Shown: positions 1 to 8,386, counted from the first letter of the stretch. The stretch is 60,306 nt of DNA from Aequorivita soesokkakensis (GCF_001641085.1 NZ_LXIE01000028.1:1-60306), one strand, 5' to 3'. Program-made: numbers and translations. Notes: generated by a model from the letters alone, not told the origin.

Positions 1-22
1 CTTCGGGAGGGTTGGGGTGGGG

Positions 23-328
23 CTAAAGTTTTTGGCTCAAACTGAACCAACCGCCGCCATTCATCGCCTCAATACCATTGCTTTTTAAGATTCCTGTTGC
101 ACTTGCACTGCGCATTCCACTGGCACAACACGCAATAACTGGTTTGTCCCATTTTTTTATTTCAGATATTTTTGAAGAAATATTCTGAAGCGGGATATTT
201 TTTGAGCCTGGAATGGCACCACTTTCATATTCGCCTTTACTGCGAACATCAATAATGATAGCTCCCCGGCTTTTAAAATCCTCAATTTTCTTTGTTTTGT
301 TTCCGAATAAAAAATCCAATAGTCCCAT
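23..328 (-). CDS. Rhodanese-like domain protein
   Basis: This 101-residue protein is one small rhodanese domain. An IIDVRS segment at residues 25-30 is followed by the catalytic loop C68-A-S-G-M-R73, which fits the CxxGxR persulfide-carrying loop of single-domain sulfurtransferases. It has no signal peptide, so it is probably cytoplasmic and moves sulfane sulfur, although the physiological acceptor cannot be read from sequence. The N-terminal MGLLDFLFG is weakly hydrophobic and too short for a membrane anchor. It lies downstream of the aromatic amino acid hydroxylase on the same strand, separated by an interspersed palindrome. The family call is secure; the substrate is unknown. Confidence 0.88.
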   Translation of the reverse strand: MGLLDFLFGNKTKKIEDFKSRGAIIIDVRSKGEYESGAIPGSKNIPLQNISSKISEIKKWDKPVIACCASGMRSASATGILKSNGIEAMNGGGWFSLSQKL

Positions 329-341
329 ATAATATATTTTG

Positions 342-385
342 TCACACTGAGCTTCCCTGTCCTGAGCTTGTCGAAGGGTCGAAGT
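342..385. repeat. REP-like interspersed palindrome (CTGAGCTTGTCGAAGG type)
   Basis: The gap between the rhodanese and hydroxylase genes holds CCTGAGCTTGTCGAAGG at 361-377 with a degenerate partner on its left. It is a variant of the GAGCGCAGTCGA repeat seen at 8926, 10703, 19681 and 46231. Such words are common between genes in Bacteroidota. No transposase is nearby. Confidence 0.6.
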
Positions 386-391
386 GTCTTT

Positions 392-2161
392 TTAATTAAT
401 AATTTCTTGTGTTTTCGTTTCCAAAAGGCTCAATCCGCCCTCAATCAAATGCGCCACTTTTGGTCGTTGTTGCTTCAAATTTAATAGATGTTTTAAAACT
501 TCTTCTGAAAATTTGGAATCGCTATTTGAAACCAATTCATAAATTTCCAGCGGAAGTAACCAATCTGTTGAATGATTTTCGGTCAAAATAGTGAAAATTG
601 ATTCCAGTTTTTCTGAATTGATTTCTTTTGAATTCCGTATTTCCCGAACTTTTTTATAAAGTGAGTTCAGTTCTTTTTCTATCTCTGAAAGTTGAGCTCG
701 AATAGTTTCACTTGAAGAAACATGATTCACCAAATTGAACGAATTATAATCAGCAGCCCCCGCAAAAGCTGAAACAATTTCCTTGCCCACGGCCATATCA
801 AAATCGCCCATTTCAGGTGAAAATAATATTTCGTTTTTATATTTTACGGTGCAATCCGTGAATTGTATTAACATTAATTCGCCCCTTAGATTCCGAATTC
901 CGGTAACGTTTAAACCTTGCACCGTAATTCCACTTTCAAACTCAAAAGCAATTTGTTTTCCGTCATAAAAATTATACGCCTGTAAATCACGCGGCCCCAT
1001 ATTTTCAATAGATAAATTGATGCCTTTCAATTTTCCCAAAGGAGAACGAAATCCTTTTTTATGACGAAGTATTCCGTGGCCAATTACTTCTTTTTCGCGG
1101 TAAGAAAGTGCGGTTTCGCCCTCGGTTTCAAAATAGACAACTTCGTTATCGTCGTTTTTGATCATTCGTGAAAAGTGACCGCTTATTTGAAGTCCCGTAC
1201 TGATTTCAATAGTGCCGAGTTGTTTTGATTTTATCAATTTTTTCAATCCACGCCATCCGCCTTTTCGCACGGCCATCGTGTTTGCAAATTCTTCCAAAAC
1301 TTCCTGCAAATAAGCAAAATCTGGAGTTACATAAAGTTGCGGCTGCGGTTTTGTAATGTCAAAATCTTGGTACGCAGCATCGATTGAATATGGGATTTTT
1401 TTCACTTCATCTTTCATACACCAAACACTTTCACCTATGGATGAAAGTAATCCTGCGCCATAAATTTTAGGATTTTCAACCGCACCCACCATTCCATATT
1501 CCACCGTCCACCAATGTAAATTTCGAATCAAGGAAATTTCAGAAGGTTTCACTTTTTTATTTTGAAGTTCTTCAACCCGAGCTTCTGCGGCATTAATCAA
1601 TTCCTGTGAAATGCCTTCGGCTTCCTTTAAAATGGAAAGCTCGCGGACGGCTTCATACATATCAATATCGTGAGCGCTGGAAATTGCTTTTGCGCCCACT
1701 TCCCCAAAACGGCGCAGATATTCCGCATAATCCGGACTGGCAATAATAGGTGCGTGCCCGGCGCCTTCGTGAATAATATCGGGGGCTGGCGTGTATTCTA
1801 TGTTTTCAAGTTGGCGAATATCGCTGGCAATTACAAGCACTCTATAAGCCTGAAATTCCATAAAAGCATTCGGCGGAATAAAGCCATCAACCGCAACTGC
1901 AGCCCAACCAATTTCCTTCAAAATACGGTTCATCCCGTACATAGATGGAATTTCGTTTATGGAAATTCCGGTTTTTTTAAGACCGCCCAAATAACTTTCG
2001 TGGGCAACCTTTGCCAGATAATCCACATTTTTTCGCATCACATAGCGCCACACAGCTTGGTTTATGGGCGTGTATTGCTCATAATTCTGTGGTTTTATGT
2101 ACTGTTTTAAATGTGGCGGCAACCGGTCCAACAATTCGTTGGTTTCAATTTTAATTTCCAT
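392..2161 (-). CDS. Aromatic amino acid hydroxylase (phenylalanine 4-monooxygenase type), long form
   Basis: A pterin-dependent, non-haem-iron hydroxylase, probably converting phenylalanine to tyrosine in the cytoplasm. The iron ligands are visible as H131 and H136 in HEGAGHAP and E221 in WWTVEYGMVG. The catalytic domain takes up roughly residues 20-310. About 270 further residues follow without a recognised motif, so the protein is about twice the length of the usual compact bacterial enzyme (near 290 residues). Similar long forms are, from memory, usual in Bacteroidota. The ATG at 2161 is preceded on the minus strand by TACTTTTG (2173-2166), a good -7 box, suggesting a very short leader. 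It is divergent from the TetR gene and next to the phenylacetate operon, which fits phenylalanine catabolism. Tryptophan or tyrosine as substrate cannot be excluded. Confidence 0.88.
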   Translation of the reverse strand: MEIKIETNELLDRLPPHLKQYIKPQNYEQYTPINQAVWRYVMRKNVDYLAKVAHESYLGGLKKTGISINEIPSMYGMNRILKEIGWAAVAVDGFIPPNAFMEFQAYRVLVIASDIRQLENIEYTPAPDIIHEGAGHAPIIASPDYAEYLRRFGEVGAKAISSAHDIDMYEAVRELSILKEAEGISQELINAAEARVEELQNKKVKPSEISLIRNLHWWTVEYGMVGAVENPKIYGAGLLSSIGESVWCMKDEVKKIPYSIDAAYQDFDITKPQPQLYVTPDFAYLQEVLEEFANTMAVRKGGWRGLKKLIKSKQLGTIEISTGLQISGHFSRMIKNDDNEVVYFETEGETALSYREKEVIGHGILRHKKGFRSPLGKLKGINLSIENMGPRDLQAYNFYDGKQIAFEFESGITVQGLNVTGIRNLRGELMLIQFTDCTVKYKNEILFSPEMGDFDMAVGKEIVSAFAGAADYNSFNLVNHVSSSETIRAQLSEIEKELNSLYKKVREIRNSKEINSEKLESIFTILTENHSTDWLLPLEIYELVSNSDSKFSEEVLKHLLNLKQQRPKVAHLIEGGLSLLETKTQEIIN

Positions 2162-2292
2162 AGCTCAAAAGTAATTGGTTTTGCTTTGAAAACATATTGC
2201 TACTTCCCCTTTTTAAGGCGAAGGTGGATTTTTTGCTTTTGGAAAAAATTCGGAAGGGGTAATTGATACTTGTTTTGTAAATTGCAGCAACA

Positions 2293-2862
2293 ATGAAAAC
2301 AATTTCCCGAAAAGAAGAAATAATACAAGTTGCTTCTCGCCTTTTTTATGAAAAAGGATACAAAACAGTTTCCATGCGAGATATCGCCACGGCAATGGAT
2401 ATAAAGGCTGCAAGTCTTTACAATCATATTAATAGTAAACAGGAAATCCTTTCGGAAATTATTTTGAAAGTTGCTGAAGAGTTCACAGTTGGAATGGAAA
2501 AAGTGGTTTCTGAAAACAGTTCTGCAATCAAAAAAGTGGAAAAAGTTATCGAAATGCATGTTGATATTACCGTGAATTATTCCGAAGCGCTCGCTTCTTT
2601 GAATAATGATTGGATGCATTTGGAGAAGGAAGATTTATTGGCTTTTGTAAAAATGCGCGAAGATTACGAAGAAAATTTTCGAAAAATTATAAAACAAGGA
2701 ATTGATTCGGGAGAAATAAAATCCTATCATCCCGAAGTTATACTGTTTTCCATCTTTTCCACATTACGAACGCTCTATTTGTGGTATCAAAAACGTGGAA
2801 AAGTGGATGTAAATATTTTGAAAAAGGATATGGTTTCTGTATTGATAAAAGGGATTGTGTGA
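2293..2862 (+). CDS. TetR/AcrR family regulator, probably PaaR-like repressor of the paa operon
   Basis: This 189-residue protein has an N-terminal TetR helix-turn-helix (about residues 8-54, including SMRDIATAMDIKAASLYNHI). A helical ligand domain follows that matches no specific ligand by eye. It is the only dedicated transcription factor next to the paa genes. TetR-type PaaR of Thermus thermophilus binds CNAACGNNCGTTNG and releases it on phenylacetyl-CoA. A 13-of-14 match to that site overlaps the promoter in front of paaE (4354-4367). I infer that this protein is the phenylacetyl-CoA-responsive repressor. Two unrelated AT-rich genes now separate it from paaE. The family is certain; the target is inferred. 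Confidence 0.85.
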   Translation: MKTISRKEEIIQVASRLFYEKGYKTVSMRDIATAMDIKAASLYNHINSKQEILSEIILKVAEEFTVGMEKVVSENSSAIKKVEKVIEMHVDITVNYSEALASLNNDWMHLEKEDLLAFVKMREDYEENFRKIIKQGIDSGEIKSYHPEVILFSIFSTLRTLYLWYQKRGKVDVNILKKDMVSVLIKGIV

Positions 2863-3070
2863 ATTTCATTCAGAATACAAACAAGTTGTGCGCAAGTCAA
2901 AAACATTTTAAAAAAAAGCAGGTTAAAAAAGCCGATTTATCTTTCGAGGCGGATTATCGGGATTAAAACCCCTACAAGTTTTATAAAATTTAAATTATTG
3001 ATTTTTAGGCATTTATAATTTTTTTATTCAAACTTTTGTTTTAAAATTGTAGAAATTTAAAATAGAAATT

Positions 3071-3772
3071 ATGCAAAATGAAAGATTTAAAAATTGGGAA
3101 AAAGATGTGCTAAAAGGTCTTGAAGCACAAAAGAAAATTATAGACCAAAATGAACAAGCACAACATCTTTATGGTGGATTTTATATCTGGGATAGTAAAT
3201 ATATTCTAAATCCAGAAATTATGTTTATTGGAATAAATCCTGGAAATGGAAATCCAAGTAATAATGGTTCATTAAATTATAAACCAGAATCCCAAATGTC
3301 ATATTTAGAATTTTTAGATACTGAGGAGCCAAATTTAACTTATACATTGGCAAGAGAGACAATCGATGTATTTAAAAAATCAGGTTATAATCTTGAACAA
3401 ATTATAGATATTCTTAATAATAAATCGGTTAAAACAAATTTTCACTATATCATTACAAGAAATGAAACCGACATTAAAAAATGTTTCAATCTTGTCGAAC
3501 AAAATGGATTTAATAATTACTGGCTTCAATCCTATAAATGGACGGGAGATTTAATAAATATTATTCGACCTAAAGTAATTATTTGCGAAGGAAAAGGTGT
3601 TTTTGATGTCATAAAAGATTATGAGGACTATACGGATTTGGAATGGGAAGACAATTGTGGTTTTTTAAAACGTGAGGATGGAATAGTTGTATTAGGTTAT
3701 AGTCGTACTTTCAGCAATATAAAAAACAAAACTAGACTTGCTGAACTAATCAAAAAACATATCATAATATAA
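3071..3772 (+). CDS. Uracil-DNA-glycosylase-like fold protein (uncharacterised)
   Basis: This 233-residue protein has a MFIGINPGNG stretch (residues 51-60) resembling motif 1 of the uracil-DNA glycosylase superfamily. Further on, IIRPKVIICEG resembles the hydrophobic strand after the core, and GYSRTFSNIKNK near 207-218 could stand at the motif-2 position, though the usual HPS is absent. DNA-repair activity is therefore not assured; a related nucleotide-binding role is possible. The base composition is clearly more AT-rich than the flanking genes and the codon use differs, which suggests acquisition. It overlaps the next gene by one base (TAATG), so the two are probably co-translated. Its neighbours give no functional clue. 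Confidence 0.55.
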   Translation: MQNERFKNWEKDVLKGLEAQKKIIDQNEQAQHLYGGFYIWDSKYILNPEIMFIGINPGNGNPSNNGSLNYKPESQMSYLEFLDTEEPNLTYTLARETIDVFKKSGYNLEQIIDILNNKSVKTNFHYIITRNETDIKKCFNLVEQNGFNNYWLQSYKWTGDLINIIRPKVIICEGKGVFDVIKDYEDYTDLEWEDNCGFLKREDGIVVLGYSRTFSNIKNKTRLAELIKKHIII

Positions 3773-4200
3773 TGAAAAGTTTTGTAGACGGATTTATTGA
3801 AAAGAGAATTTCGATAGAAACTCTTCAAAGCTTATTAAATGTCAATTATCAGAGAAATATTTTTTTAGAAATGATTATCGATAATGGTAATAAAAATAAC
3901 TTCGAAATACAAGAGGGCAACAAATTTTATTTGAAATTGAAAAATGATAAAAATTGTATTTTTGTTTTATTGACCACAGAAAAAAAGACTTTAGAACAAA
4001 TTAAACAAGAGGTTGATTATTTGAAAAATGAGAAAATTGTTTACTCTGTAATTTTTGACCCAGATAAAATTAGTGAAAACCTTGTTAATCCAATTTACAT
4101 CGACACAAAAGAATGGATGAATAGAATAATAAGTCACGGCATTAATAAACAGATTTTACATCTCCAATTTTTGAGAGATTTAGATTTTAGTTATGAATAA
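3772..4200 (+). CDS. Hypothetical protein, partner of the upstream UDG-like gene
   Basis: I do not recognise this 142-residue protein. It is soluble, rich in Lys, Asn and Ile, has no signal peptide or membrane segment, and looks like an alpha/beta fold (predicted strands around KFYLKLKNDKNCIFVLLT and IVYSVIFDP). Its start codon overlaps the stop codon of the UDG-like gene by one base, so the pair is one transcription unit. Both share the same AT-rich composition, distinct from the paa genes. They interrupt the interval between the TetR regulator and paaE and look like an inserted accessory module. Confidence 0.6.
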   Translation: MKSFVDGFIEKRISIETLQSLLNVNYQRNIFLEMIIDNGNKNNFEIQEGNKFYLKLKNDKNCIFVLLTTEKKTLEQIKQEVDYLKNEKIVYSVIFDPDKISENLVNPIYIDTKEWMNRIISHGINKQILHLQFLRDLDFSYE

Positions 4201-4340
4201 AAGCCTTCCCAACAGGTTATATAGCTAATAACCGAGTTTTTCAATTCTAATAATCTTTGGGCTTATGAATTTTTCATCGGAAATTTTATCAAACCTTTTT
4301 CAAGTAATACACATACATGTGGATTGACAAAAGTTAATAA

Positions 4341-4372
4341 TTTGCAAGTTAAACTAACAAGCGTTAGTTTTG
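4341..4372 (+). promoter_or_regulatory. Promoter of the paa operon with PaaR-like operator
   Basis: TTTG at 4341-4344 and TAGTTTTG at 4365-4372 are separated by 20 bases and fit the Bacteroidota -33/-7 consensus (TTTG, 19-21, TAnnTTTG). Between them lies a perfect 8-bp inverted repeat AAACTAAC (4351-4358) / GTTAGTTT (4363-4370). Its core CTAACAAGCGTTAG (4354-4367) matches 13 of 14 positions of the published Thermus PaaR site CNAACGNNCGTTNG. A repressor bound here would cover the spacer and the -7 box. The start codon of paaE is 25 bases further on. Confidence 0.7.
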
Positions 4373-4397
4373 TTAACCTAATTCGACAAAAAAACAG

Positions 4398-5471
4398 GTG
4401 GCGAAATTTCATAAAATAAAAGTAAAGGACGTTTACAAAGAAACCGACGACTGCTCGGTAATAACCTTTGACGTTCCCGAAAAATTGGCTGAAGAATTCA
4501 ACTTCCGCCAAGGCCAGCATTTAACTTTGAAAGCCGACATTAATGGCGAAGATACCCGCCGTTCCTACAGTTTGTGCTCCAGTCCGGTTGACAAGCAATG
4601 GCAAGTCGCGGTAAAAACAATTCCCGGAGGGGTGTTTTCAACTTATGTAAATACTACATTGAAGTCTGGAGACACTCTGGAAATTATGGAGCCCAGCGGA
4701 ATGTTTGGTGTTGAAATTGAACCAAATAAAGCCAAAAACTATCTTTTTTTCGCCGCCGGAAGTGGAATTACGCCGGTGCTATCGATGATAAAAACACATT
4801 TGGCATTGGAACCGAACGCAACTTGCAAACTGTTTTATGCCAATAGAACCGCGAAATCCATTATCTTTAAAGAAGCTTTGGAACAGCTTCGGAATGAATA
4901 CTTTGGAAGACTGGAAATTTATTATTTTCTAACAAAGGAACGCCGTGATATTGAACTTTTCAATGGGCGTTTTGACGATGAAAAGATGAAAGTGCTGACC
5001 AAAAACTTTATTGATATTCCAGATACAAACGAAGTGTTTCTGTGCGGTCCCGAAGAAATGGTGCATTACGTTAGCAATTATTTAATTGAAGCAGGTTTGC
5101 CAAAGGAATTGATTCATTTTGAATTGTTCGTAACAGGGTTGACCGAAGAAGATAAAAAACGCGCCGAACGTTTGGCGCAACAAAACGTGGAGGGCGTTGA
5201 GGTTACAATTGTGGATGGTGGAAAAGAATTCCAATTCACGATGACAAAAGATTTTGACAATATTCTCGATGCTGCTTTGGCGGCTGGTGCAGATTTGCCA
5301 TTTGCCTGCAAAGGTGGGGTTTGCAGCACTTGCAAATGCCAAATTTTGGAAGGCAGTGTAGAGATGAAAATAAATTACGCTTTGGAAGAAAAAGAAGTGG
5401 CGCAAAACTTTGTATTGAGTTGCCAAGCAGTTCCAACTTCCGAAAAAGTGAAAGTAGATTTTGATGTATAA
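4398..5471 (+). CDS. paaE: Phenylacetyl-CoA epoxidase subunit PaaE (reductase)
   Basis: The NAD(P)H-dependent electron-transfer subunit of the ring 1,2-phenylacetyl-CoA epoxidase. The 357 residues are ordered as an FAD domain (RRSYS at 54-58), an NAD(P) domain with the CGPEEMV loop, and a C-terminal plant-type 2Fe-2S ferredoxin domain. The cluster ligands are C304, C309, C312 and C342. The start is GTG at 4398; no in-frame ATG precedes the conserved MAKFHKIKV-like beginning. It is the first gene of the operon, unlike the E. coli order in which paaE follows paaABCD; this E-first order is, as far as I recall, common in Bacteroidota. It directly follows the predicted PaaR-controlled promoter. 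Confidence 0.95.
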   Translation: MAKFHKIKVKDVYKETDDCSVITFDVPEKLAEEFNFRQGQHLTLKADINGEDTRRSYSLCSSPVDKQWQVAVKTIPGGVFSTYVNTTLKSGDTLEIMEPSGMFGVEIEPNKAKNYLFFAAGSGITPVLSMIKTHLALEPNATCKLFYANRTAKSIIFKEALEQLRNEYFGRLEIYYFLTKERRDIELFNGRFDDEKMKVLTKNFIDIPDTNEVFLCGPEEMVHYVSNYLIEAGLPKELIHFELFVTGLTEEDKKRAERLAQQNVEGVEVTIVDGGKEFQFTMTKDFDNILDAALAAGADLPFACKGGVCSTCKCQILEGSVEMKINYALEEKEVAQNFVLSCQAVPTSEKVKVDFDV

Positions 5472-5512
5472 CTAGCTTACGGCATAGCGCCTAAAGCTTA
5501 AAGCATATAGTG

Positions 5513-6469
5513 ATGAGTGAAAAAGAAGTAAAAAACTTAGAAGAAATTTTCGAAGCCCGAATTGCGCGTGACGAAAAAATAGAGCCAAAAGATTGGATGC
5601 CGGAAAAATACCGTCAAACCCACATTCGGCAGATGAGCCAGCACGCACATTCTGAAATTATTGGGATGCTTCCCGAAGGAAATTGGATTACCCGTGCACC
5701 TTCTTTACGAAGAAAAGCCGCGCTGCTTGCAAAAGTTCAGGACGAAGCTGGACATGGATTATATCTGTATTCCGCTTGCGAAACCCTGGGAATTTCCCGC
5801 GATGAATTGTACGAACAATTGCATTCCGGAAAGGCAAAATATTCTTCAATTTTCAATTATCCAACAATTACTTGGGCCGATATGGGCGCGATTGGTTGGT
5901 TGGTTGATGGAGCTGCGATTATAAATCAGGTGCCGCTTTGCAATACATCTTTTGGTCCGTATGCCCGTGCTATGGTTCGTGTTTGTAAGGAAGAAAGTTT
6001 TCATCAGCGACAAGGCTTTGAAATTATGTTAACACTTTGCCGCGGAACCGAAGAGCAAAAAGCAATGGCGCAGGATGCTCTAAACCGTTGGTGGTGGCCA
6101 GCTTTAATGATGCTCGGACCCACCGATGCGGAATCCATTCACACAGAGCAATCGATGAAATGGAAACTGAAGCGCAAAAGTAATGACGAATTACGCCAGC
6201 AGTTTATAGATCAAACCGTACCGCAAGCAGATCTTTTGGGAATCACGGTTCCAGATCCAGATTTAAAATGGAACGAGGAAAAAGGAAGTTACGATTTCGG
6301 CGAAATTGATTGGAATGAATTTTGGCAGGTAGTAAAAGGCCACGGCCCGTGCAACAAAGAGCGGATGAATGCCCGTGTGAATGCTTGGAATAATGGCGAA
6401 TGGGTTCGTGATGCTGCAATGGCACACGCTGAAAAGAACGAAAAAAGAAAAGTAGCAAAAGCAAGTTAA
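5513..6469 (+). CDS. paaA: Phenylacetyl-CoA epoxidase catalytic subunit PaaA
   Basis: The di-iron catalytic subunit of the multicomponent epoxidase, which inserts oxygen into the aromatic ring of phenylacetyl-CoA. Carboxylate and histidine ligand motifs are recognisable in [17 protein letters not shown] and [15 protein letters not shown], with the typical [11 protein letters not shown] segment. The length of 318 residues fits the family. I chose ATG 5513 rather than the preceding in-frame GTG at 5510. The 41-base gap from paaE holds repetitive words (AAAGCTTAAAGC). The paaB start follows after one base. Confidence 0.96.
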   Translation: MSEKEVKNLEEIFEARIARDEKIEPKDWMPEKYRQTHIRQMSQHAHSEIIGMLPEGNWITRAPSLRRKAALLAKVQDEAGHGLYLYSACETLGISRDELYEQLHSGKAKYSSIFNYPTITWADMGAIGWLVDGAAIINQVPLCNTSFGPYARAMVRVCKEESFHQRQGFEIMLTLCRGTEEQKAMAQDALNRWWWPALMMLGPTDAESIHTEQSMKWKLKRKSNDELRQQFIDQTVPQADLLGITVPDPDLKWNEEKGSYDFGEIDWNEFWQVVKGHGPCNKERMNARVNAWNNGEWVRDAAMAHAEKNEKRKVAKAS

Positions 6470-6470
6470 A

Positions 6471-6764
6471 ATGGAAAATACTAAGAAAAACTGGCCGCTT
6501 TGGGAAATATTTGTCCGCAGTAAAAACGGATTGGAACATCGTCACTTCGGAAGCCTTCACGCTGCCGACGCTGAAATGGCAATGGAAAATGCTCGTGATG
6601 TTTACACAAGGAGAAACGAAGGCGTAAGCATTTGGGTGGTGGAAAGTAAAAATATTACTGCTTCAAATCCGCAGGAAAATGGCGAAATGTTTGAGCCTGC
6701 GCAGGATAAAGTATATCGTCACCCCACTTTTTACGATTTGCCTGATGAGGTGAAGCATATGTAA
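6471..6764 (+). CDS. paaB: Phenylacetyl-CoA epoxidase subunit PaaB
   Basis: A 97-residue subunit required for a functional PaaABCE epoxidase, thought to be structural or involved in assembly. The WPLWEIFVRSKNGLEHRHFG start, the ENARDVYTRR segment and the DKVYRHPTFYDLP end are hallmark PaaB sequences. It begins one base after the paaA stop, so translation is probably coupled. The first four-helix-bundle cassette follows, separating paaB from paaC by about 450 bases; in most genomes the two are contiguous. Confidence 0.96.
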   Translation: MENTKKNWPLWEIFVRSKNGLEHRHFGSLHAADAEMAMENARDVYTRRNEGVSIWVVESKNITASNPQENGEMFEPAQDKVYRHPTFYDLPDEVKHM

Positions 6765-6778
6765 AATAAAGTTGAAGG

Positions 6779-6795
6779 TGAAGTTCAAGATGAAG
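6779..6795. repeat. Left inverted repeat of four-helix-bundle cassette 1
   Basis: TGAAGTTCAAGATGAAG at 6779-6795 is perfectly inverted at 7186-7202 on the other side of the small gene. The surrounding text (6770-6800) continues in the same degenerate vocabulary of GTTGAAG / GATGAAG words. It lies 15 bases after the paaB stop. Confidence 0.85.
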
Positions 6796-6828
6796 ATGAA
6801 AAAGTATCAATAATTAATAAGTTGGCTG

Positions 6829-7173
6829 TTGAAAAAATATGATTTAGATTCGAGATTAGAAAATTTTGCGGCCTCAATTATAATTATTTACAATAAGCCA
6901 CCCAAAACTTTTGCATCTAATTATTTAGCAAAACAGTTGATACGTTCTACTTGTTCTGCGGCATTAAATTTTGGAGAGGCGATGGGTGCTGGAACCGATA
7001 AGGATAAAGCTAATAAATTGAGAATTTGTTTGAAAGAATTACGAGAAAGCATCAGAAACCTAAATATACAAACTAAGGCTAAACTATATAGTGATGAAAT
7101 TATGAATCCTTTAAAAAAGGAAAATGACGAATTGATAAGAATAATTGTAACCTTAATAAAAAATATAAATTAG
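6829..7173 (+). CDS. Four-helix bundle protein (S23/IVP family), cassette 1
   Basis: A 114-residue all-helical protein of the family named after the 23S rRNA intervening-sequence protein. The conserved block LAKQLIRSTCSAALNFGEAMGA and the following LKELRES are shared with cassettes 2 and 3. The biochemical role of the family is unknown; family structures are four-helix bundles related to the Avd accessory protein of diversity-generating retroelements. The start is a TTG at 6829; no ATG gives a longer conserved N-terminus. The gene sits between paaB and paaC on the operon strand. The pair of 17-bp inverted repeats around it suggests a cassette inserted as a unit. No reverse transcriptase is nearby. 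Confidence 0.85.
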   Translation: MKKYDLDSRLENFAASIIIIYNKPPKTFASNYLAKQLIRSTCSAALNFGEAMGAGTDKDKANKLRICLKELRESIRNLNIQTKAKLYSDEIMNPLKKENDELIRIIVTLIKNIN

Positions 7174-7185
7174 TTGTAAAATCGA

Positions 7186-7202
7186 CTTCATCTTGAACTT
7201 CA
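7186..7202. repeat. Right inverted repeat of four-helix-bundle cassette 1
   Basis: CTTCATCTTGAACTTCA is the exact reverse complement of 6779-6795. It ends 17 bases before the paaC ATG, so the cassette end supplies the paaC translation-initiation region. Confidence 0.85.
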
Positions 7203-7219
7203 ACTTCATCCTCAAAGAA

Positions 7220-7975
7220 ATGAAAAATCAACAACTCTATAATTATATCCTCACAATCGCCGACAATTCCCTAATTCTCGCACAGCGATTGGGCGAATTG
7301 TGTGGCCACGGCCCAAATTTGGAAACAGATATTGCGCTGACTAATATTTCTTTGGATTTGCTCGGGCAAACGCGCAGTTACTATCAATACGCCGCAAAAA
7401 TTTCTGGAGAAAACAAAACCGAAGATGACATCGCTTTCCTAAGAATTGAACGGGAATACAAAAATTGTTTGTTGGTTGAGCAACCGAATACGCATTTCGG
7501 ATATACCATTGCGCGTCAGTTTCTGTTTGATGTTTATCATTTAATGTTGATGGAAAAATTGCAGAACAGCCCTGATGAAACTTTGGCCGCAATTGCAAAA
7601 AAAGGAATAAAGGAAGTAAGTTATCACAAACGTTTTTCTTCCGATTGGGTAAAAAGATTGGGAGATGGAACCGAGGAAAGCAAAGCAAAAATGCAGGAAG
7701 CAATTGACGATCTCTGGCGATATACAGATGAGCTTTTCTTTATGACGGAAGCTGAAAAGGAAATGACAAAAGAAGGAATCGGAATTAATATTTCTGCTTT
7801 CAAAGAGAAATATTACGAAGAAGTTTCCGAAATTTTAAAAGAAGCAACGCTCACAATTCCCGAAAATAAATATTTCACAAAAGGTGGAAAAGAAGGAGTT
7901 CACAGCGAACATATGGGCTATTTGTTGGCTGATTTGCAATACATGCAACGCACATATCCAAATATGACTTGGTAA
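7220..7975 (+). CDS. paaC: Phenylacetyl-CoA epoxidase structural subunit PaaC
   Basis: PaaC is the non-catalytic ferritin-like partner that forms the heteromeric core with PaaA. The 251 residues contain the typical LAQRLGELCGHGPNLETDIA N-terminus and the C-terminal GKEGVHSEHMGYLLADLQYMQR. I chose ATG 7220 over the upstream TTG at 7193 because the extension (NFNFILKE) is encoded by the cassette inverted repeat and not by family sequence. It is flanked by cassettes on both sides. Confidence 0.95.
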   Translation: MKNQQLYNYILTIADNSLILAQRLGELCGHGPNLETDIALTNISLDLLGQTRSYYQYAAKISGENKTEDDIAFLRIEREYKNCLLVEQPNTHFGYTIARQFLFDVYHLMLMEKLQNSPDETLAAIAKKGIKEVSYHKRFSSDWVKRLGDGTEESKAKMQEAIDDLWRYTDELFFMTEAEKEMTKEGIGINISAFKEKYYEEVSEILKEATLTIPENKYFTKGGKEGVHSEHMGYLLADLQYMQRTYPNMTW

Positions 7976-7979
7976 TAAA

Positions 7980-8011
7980 TGCTCAATACTCAATTAACAA
8001 TTTTCAATTTT
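7980..8011. repeat. Left inverted repeat of four-helix-bundle cassette 2
   Basis: TGCTCAAT (7980-7987) and CAATTTTCAATT (7998-8009) begin immediately after the paaC stop. Both words recur inverted after the small gene, at 8393-8400 and 8385-8396. The vocabulary differs from that of cassette 1. Confidence 0.75.
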
Positions 8012-8026
8012 CACTAAAAAAATATT

Positions 8027-8386
8027 ATGGAAAGAAAATTTGATTTGGAAGATAGGTTAATTGATTTTGCAATTCTTTGTATTAATCTTTTTAAGAAAAT
8101 TGAATATAATTATGCTTTGGACCATTTGTCAAAACAGCTAATAAGATCTGCTACTGGTGCAGCTTTAAATTATGGAGAGGTTCAAGGTGCAGAATCTGCG
8201 AAGGATTTTATTCATAAAATGGGAATTGTTTTAAAAGAACTAAAAGAATCGAGAGTAAATCTTAAAATTCAAAATGGCGCCAATCTTTTAAATGATATTG
8301 ATAGTGCAGAAAAAAGTTTAAAAGAATGCGAAGAACTAATCGCCATTTTCTCAAAAAGTATTCAGACAGCGAGATCAAAAAAATAA
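8027..8386 (+). CDS. Four-helix bundle protein (S23/IVP family), cassette 2
   Basis: A 119-residue protein of the same subfamily as cassettes 1 and 3, with the shared LSKQLIRSATGAALNYGEVQGAESAKDF block at about residues 41-68 and a VLKELKES motif. It is predicted all-helical and soluble. The start is ATG 8027. It separates paaC from paaD and is framed by the short inverted repeats at 7980-8011 and 8385-8404. Its function is unknown. The three paralogues in one operon differ at many positions, so they look like independent insertions of diverged members and not recent copies of one another. Confidence 0.85.
   Translation: MERKFDLEDRLIDFAILCINLFKKIEYNYALDHLSKQLIRSATGAALNYGEVQGAESAKDFIHKMGIVLKELKESRVNLKIQNGANLLNDIDSAEKSLKECEELIAIFSKSIQTARSKK

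Noticed and set aside
1670-2110. Open frame of 146 codons on the plus strand
   Set aside because: Lies wholly antisense to the aromatic amino acid hydroxylase, which carries the iron-ligand motifs; no family features in the plus-strand frame.
5472-5509. Possible further solo repeat between paaE and paaA (AAAGCTTAAAGC words)
   Set aside because: Only 38 bases, no clear inverted partner; insufficient to call an element.
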